This document shows, piece by piece, positions 13,884-15,001 of a DNA stretch of 15,001 nt (position 1 is its first letter; each line of letters opens with the position of its first letter). Where the stretch lies: assembly GCA_018817845.1 (NCBI GenBank), contig JAHITH010000098.1:1-15001 (forward strand). Reading direction: 5' to 3'. This DNA comes from Patescibacteria group bacterium (GTDB taxonomy: Bacteria > Patescibacteriota > Microgenomatia > UBA1400 > MFAQ01). The position numbers and the translations under genes were made by a program. A model generated the notes under the pieces. The model made no database searches and was not told the DNA's origin. It worked only from the letters and a program-made list of their open reading frames with translations.

Positions 13884-13917
13884 CGTGAATTTATGCCACT
13901 TTTAACATAAATTCACG
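13884..13917. repeat. Perfect 12-bp inverted repeat (operator-like) between the abiE and fic promoters
   Basis: CGTGAATTTATG (13884-13895) and CATAAATTCACG (13906-13917) are exact complements around a 10-nt centre. The repeat begins 12 nt from the abiE -35 box and ends 5 nt before the fic -35 box. A third half-site-like copy, TGTGAATATA (13935-13944), lies in the spacer of the fic promoter. It is best read as a binding site for a dimeric regulator; a cruciform or hairpin is the alternative. No U-run follows, so it is not a terminator. Confidence 0.7.
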
Positions 13918-13922
13918 GTATA

Positions 13923-13951
13923 TTGACATTTTAGTGTGAATATAGTAGAAT
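13923..13951 (+). promoter_or_regulatory. Promoter of fic, leaderless layout
   Basis: TTGACA (13923-13928), a 17-nt spacer and TAGAAT (13946-13951) are near-consensus. Only 6 nt follow before ATG 13958, so the transcript should start at the ATG. The spacer contains a third half-site-like TGTGAATATA, so a repressor could block the promoter directly. Confidence 0.85.
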
Positions 13952-13957
13952 AAAGCC

Positions 13958-14839
13958 ATGGCAATCACAAAAAATCTCAAACTAAAAATAAACCAGCTTA
14001 AGCAAGAGTACGACTCCTTGAAAAAGGGTAAAGACTCTCTTTTAGATATTTTGTTTGAAACAGAGTTGTCCGAGGCTGTTTATAACTCTAACGCAATTGA
14101 AGGTTCTACCTTGACCATAGCAGAAACAGAAAAAATTTTAATGGAGATGGAAGCCTCGCGCCACGTTTCTGTTAGAGAGGTTTTTGAAGCCAAAAACCTA
14201 GCCAGGGTTTCCGAGTATATAAAAGACAAGGTAAGTGTAAAAGATATTAATAAAGATCTAATTCTGCTATTGCACAAAATGCTTATTGAAAATATCAACG
14301 AAAACATATCCGGCAGATTTAGAAAGAAAAACGAGTACGTCAGGGTAGGTATGCATATTGCACCCGCACCAGAACATATAGATAGAATGATAGAGTCGGT
14401 CCTTGTTGAGTACTCAAGCGATCACAGAAAATATTTTCTAGAAAAAATTGCCCAGTTTCATCTAGAGTTTGAAAACATTCATCCATTCATAGATGGTAAC
14501 GGTCGTATTGGTCGAGTACTTATTAACTATCAGTTAACACAGCTTGGCTTTCCGCCCATAATTATTCGCGATAAAGAAAAATCTCTATACTACAAATCCT
14601 TTGGCGAATACCGAAATAGCCAAAAATCTACATCTATGGAAAAAATACTAACCCTAGCATTACTGGAATCAATGCATAAAAGAATTGCTTACCTTAAAGG
14701 TAATACCATTATAAAACTATCTCAGTACGCCAAGGCAGAAAAAGAATCCACTTCTATTTTACTCAACAAGGCCAAGCGCCAAACAATTCCAGCATTTAGA
14801 GAAAAAGGCATCTGGAAAATTTCTAAGATAAGTGCCTAA
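13958..14839 (+). CDS. Fic-domain protein (predicted AMP-transferase) with N-terminal self-inhibitory motif
   Basis: 293 residues. Fic enzymes transfer AMP (or related groups) to a hydroxyl of a target protein. The catalytic loop HPFIDGNGRIGR (175-186) matches the active HxFx(D/E)GNGRxxR consensus. Near the N-terminus Ser44-Asn-Ala-Ile-Glu48-Gly49 fits the inhibitory motif (S/T)xxxE(G/N), whose Glu obstructs ATP binding, making this a class II (self-inhibited) Fic. The flap region GRFRKKNEYVRVG (119-131) is conserved. The C-terminal approximately 45 residues (LSQYAKAEKESTSILLNKAK, then RQTIPAFREKGIWKIS) look like a small winged helix or excisionase-like DNA-binding tail and could bind the inverted repeat before the gene. 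That link is inference. The gene is divergent from abiE and ends interlocked with the convergent signal peptidase stop. Confidence 0.93.
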   Translation: MAITKNLKLKINQLKQEYDSLKKGKDSLLDILFETELSEAVYNSNAIEGSTLTIAETEKILMEMEASRHVSVREVFEAKNLARVSEYIKDKVSVKDINKDLILLLHKMLIENINENISGRFRKKNEYVRVGMHIAPAPEHIDRMIESVLVEYSSDHRKYFLEKIAQFHLEFENIHPFIDGNGRIGRVLINYQLTQLGFPPIIIRDKEKSLYYKSFGEYRNSQKSTSMEKILTLALLESMHKRIAYLKGNTIIKLSQYAKAEKESTSILLNKAKRQTIPAFREKGIWKISKISA

Positions 14840-15001
14840 CCCTTACGCATACCTTTTTTAATCTCCCTTTTAATAACCATAATCTCTCTTCTTACCACCA
14901 AGGTTGCAGGTACAGCCACCAATAGTATCAACCCCAACTTCGTGTCCACAAACCTAACCAGCCATCCCAGCAGGGGAATTACAGCAATCGCTTTGCCAAA
15001 A
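14836..15001 (-). CDS. C-terminal end of a probable signal peptidase I; runs off the right edge
   Basis: The frame is open from the window edge to TAG at 14838-14836 (54 residues seen). The sequence FGKAIAVIPLLGWLVRFVDT followed by KLGLILLVAVPATLVV and a short basic tail matches the C-terminal end of membrane-bound type I signal peptidases (often ...GKA...IP.LGW...F..T..G...L...PA...). It includes a final membrane helix and the small cytoplasmic tail. The catalytic Ser/Lys lie outside the window, so the call rests on the tail only. Its stop overlaps the fic stop by two bases. Confidence 0.6.
   Translation of the reverse strand, partial: FGKAIAVIPLLGWLVRFVDTKLGLILLVAVPATLVVRREIMVIKREIKKGMRKG

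Overview
The window looks like a chromosome segment of an uncultivated, small-genome bacterium, most likely Patescibacteria (Candidate Phyla Radiation), perhaps Microgenomates-like. The grounds are short AT-rich genes packed with 0-40 nt gaps or overlaps, short versions of core proteins, near-absence of Shine-Dalgarno sequences, and several promoters whose -10 box sits 6-7 nt before the ATG. This placement is inference from style and protein sequence; no database search was possible. All three stop codons are used as genuine ends (TGA ends the hydrolase, the methyltransferase and AbiEi), so the standard bacterial code applies.

Layout. (1) 1-3242 is an accessory island: a partial type I methyltransferase subunit (HsdM) with an N-terminal helix-turn-helix, a co-transcribed winged-helix protein with a hydrophobic tail, a divergent serine recombinase and an alpha/beta hydrolase. 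(2) 3354-3641 holds an inverted repeat, tRNA-Glu(CTC), two overlapping divergent promoters and a structured greA leader. (3) 3642-12383 is a plus-strand housekeeping run: greA, lysS (with an internal in-frame TAA), an HD-domain hydrolase, an inserted mntA-hepT toxin-antitoxin pair, serS, a penicillin-binding D,D-carboxypeptidase-like protein, a spermidine-synthase-like methyltransferase and secA. (4) 12380-15001 is a second accessory block: the AbiE toxin-antitoxin pair on minus, a divergent fic gene with an inverted repeat between the two promoters, and the C-terminal end of a probable signal peptidase I running off the right edge.

How the genes work together. GreA (transcript cleavage), LysS and SerS (tRNA charging), SecA and signal peptidase (export) and the carboxypeptidase (cell wall) are core functions. 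Between them sit three two-gene or single-gene modules whose catalytic partners all belong to nucleotide-transferring families (MntA, AbiEii, Fic), plus the type I modification island.

The most notable signals are the premature TAA in an otherwise intact lysS, the recurring leaderless-promoter layout (which also corrects several start codons), two palindromes embedded in frame in the methyltransferase gene, the helix-turn-helix/HsdM fusion with its unfamiliar partner, the greA leader with hairpin and mini-ORF, and the symmetrical operator-like repeats in the abiE-fic intergenic region. I see no CRISPR array, rRNA or insertion sequence.
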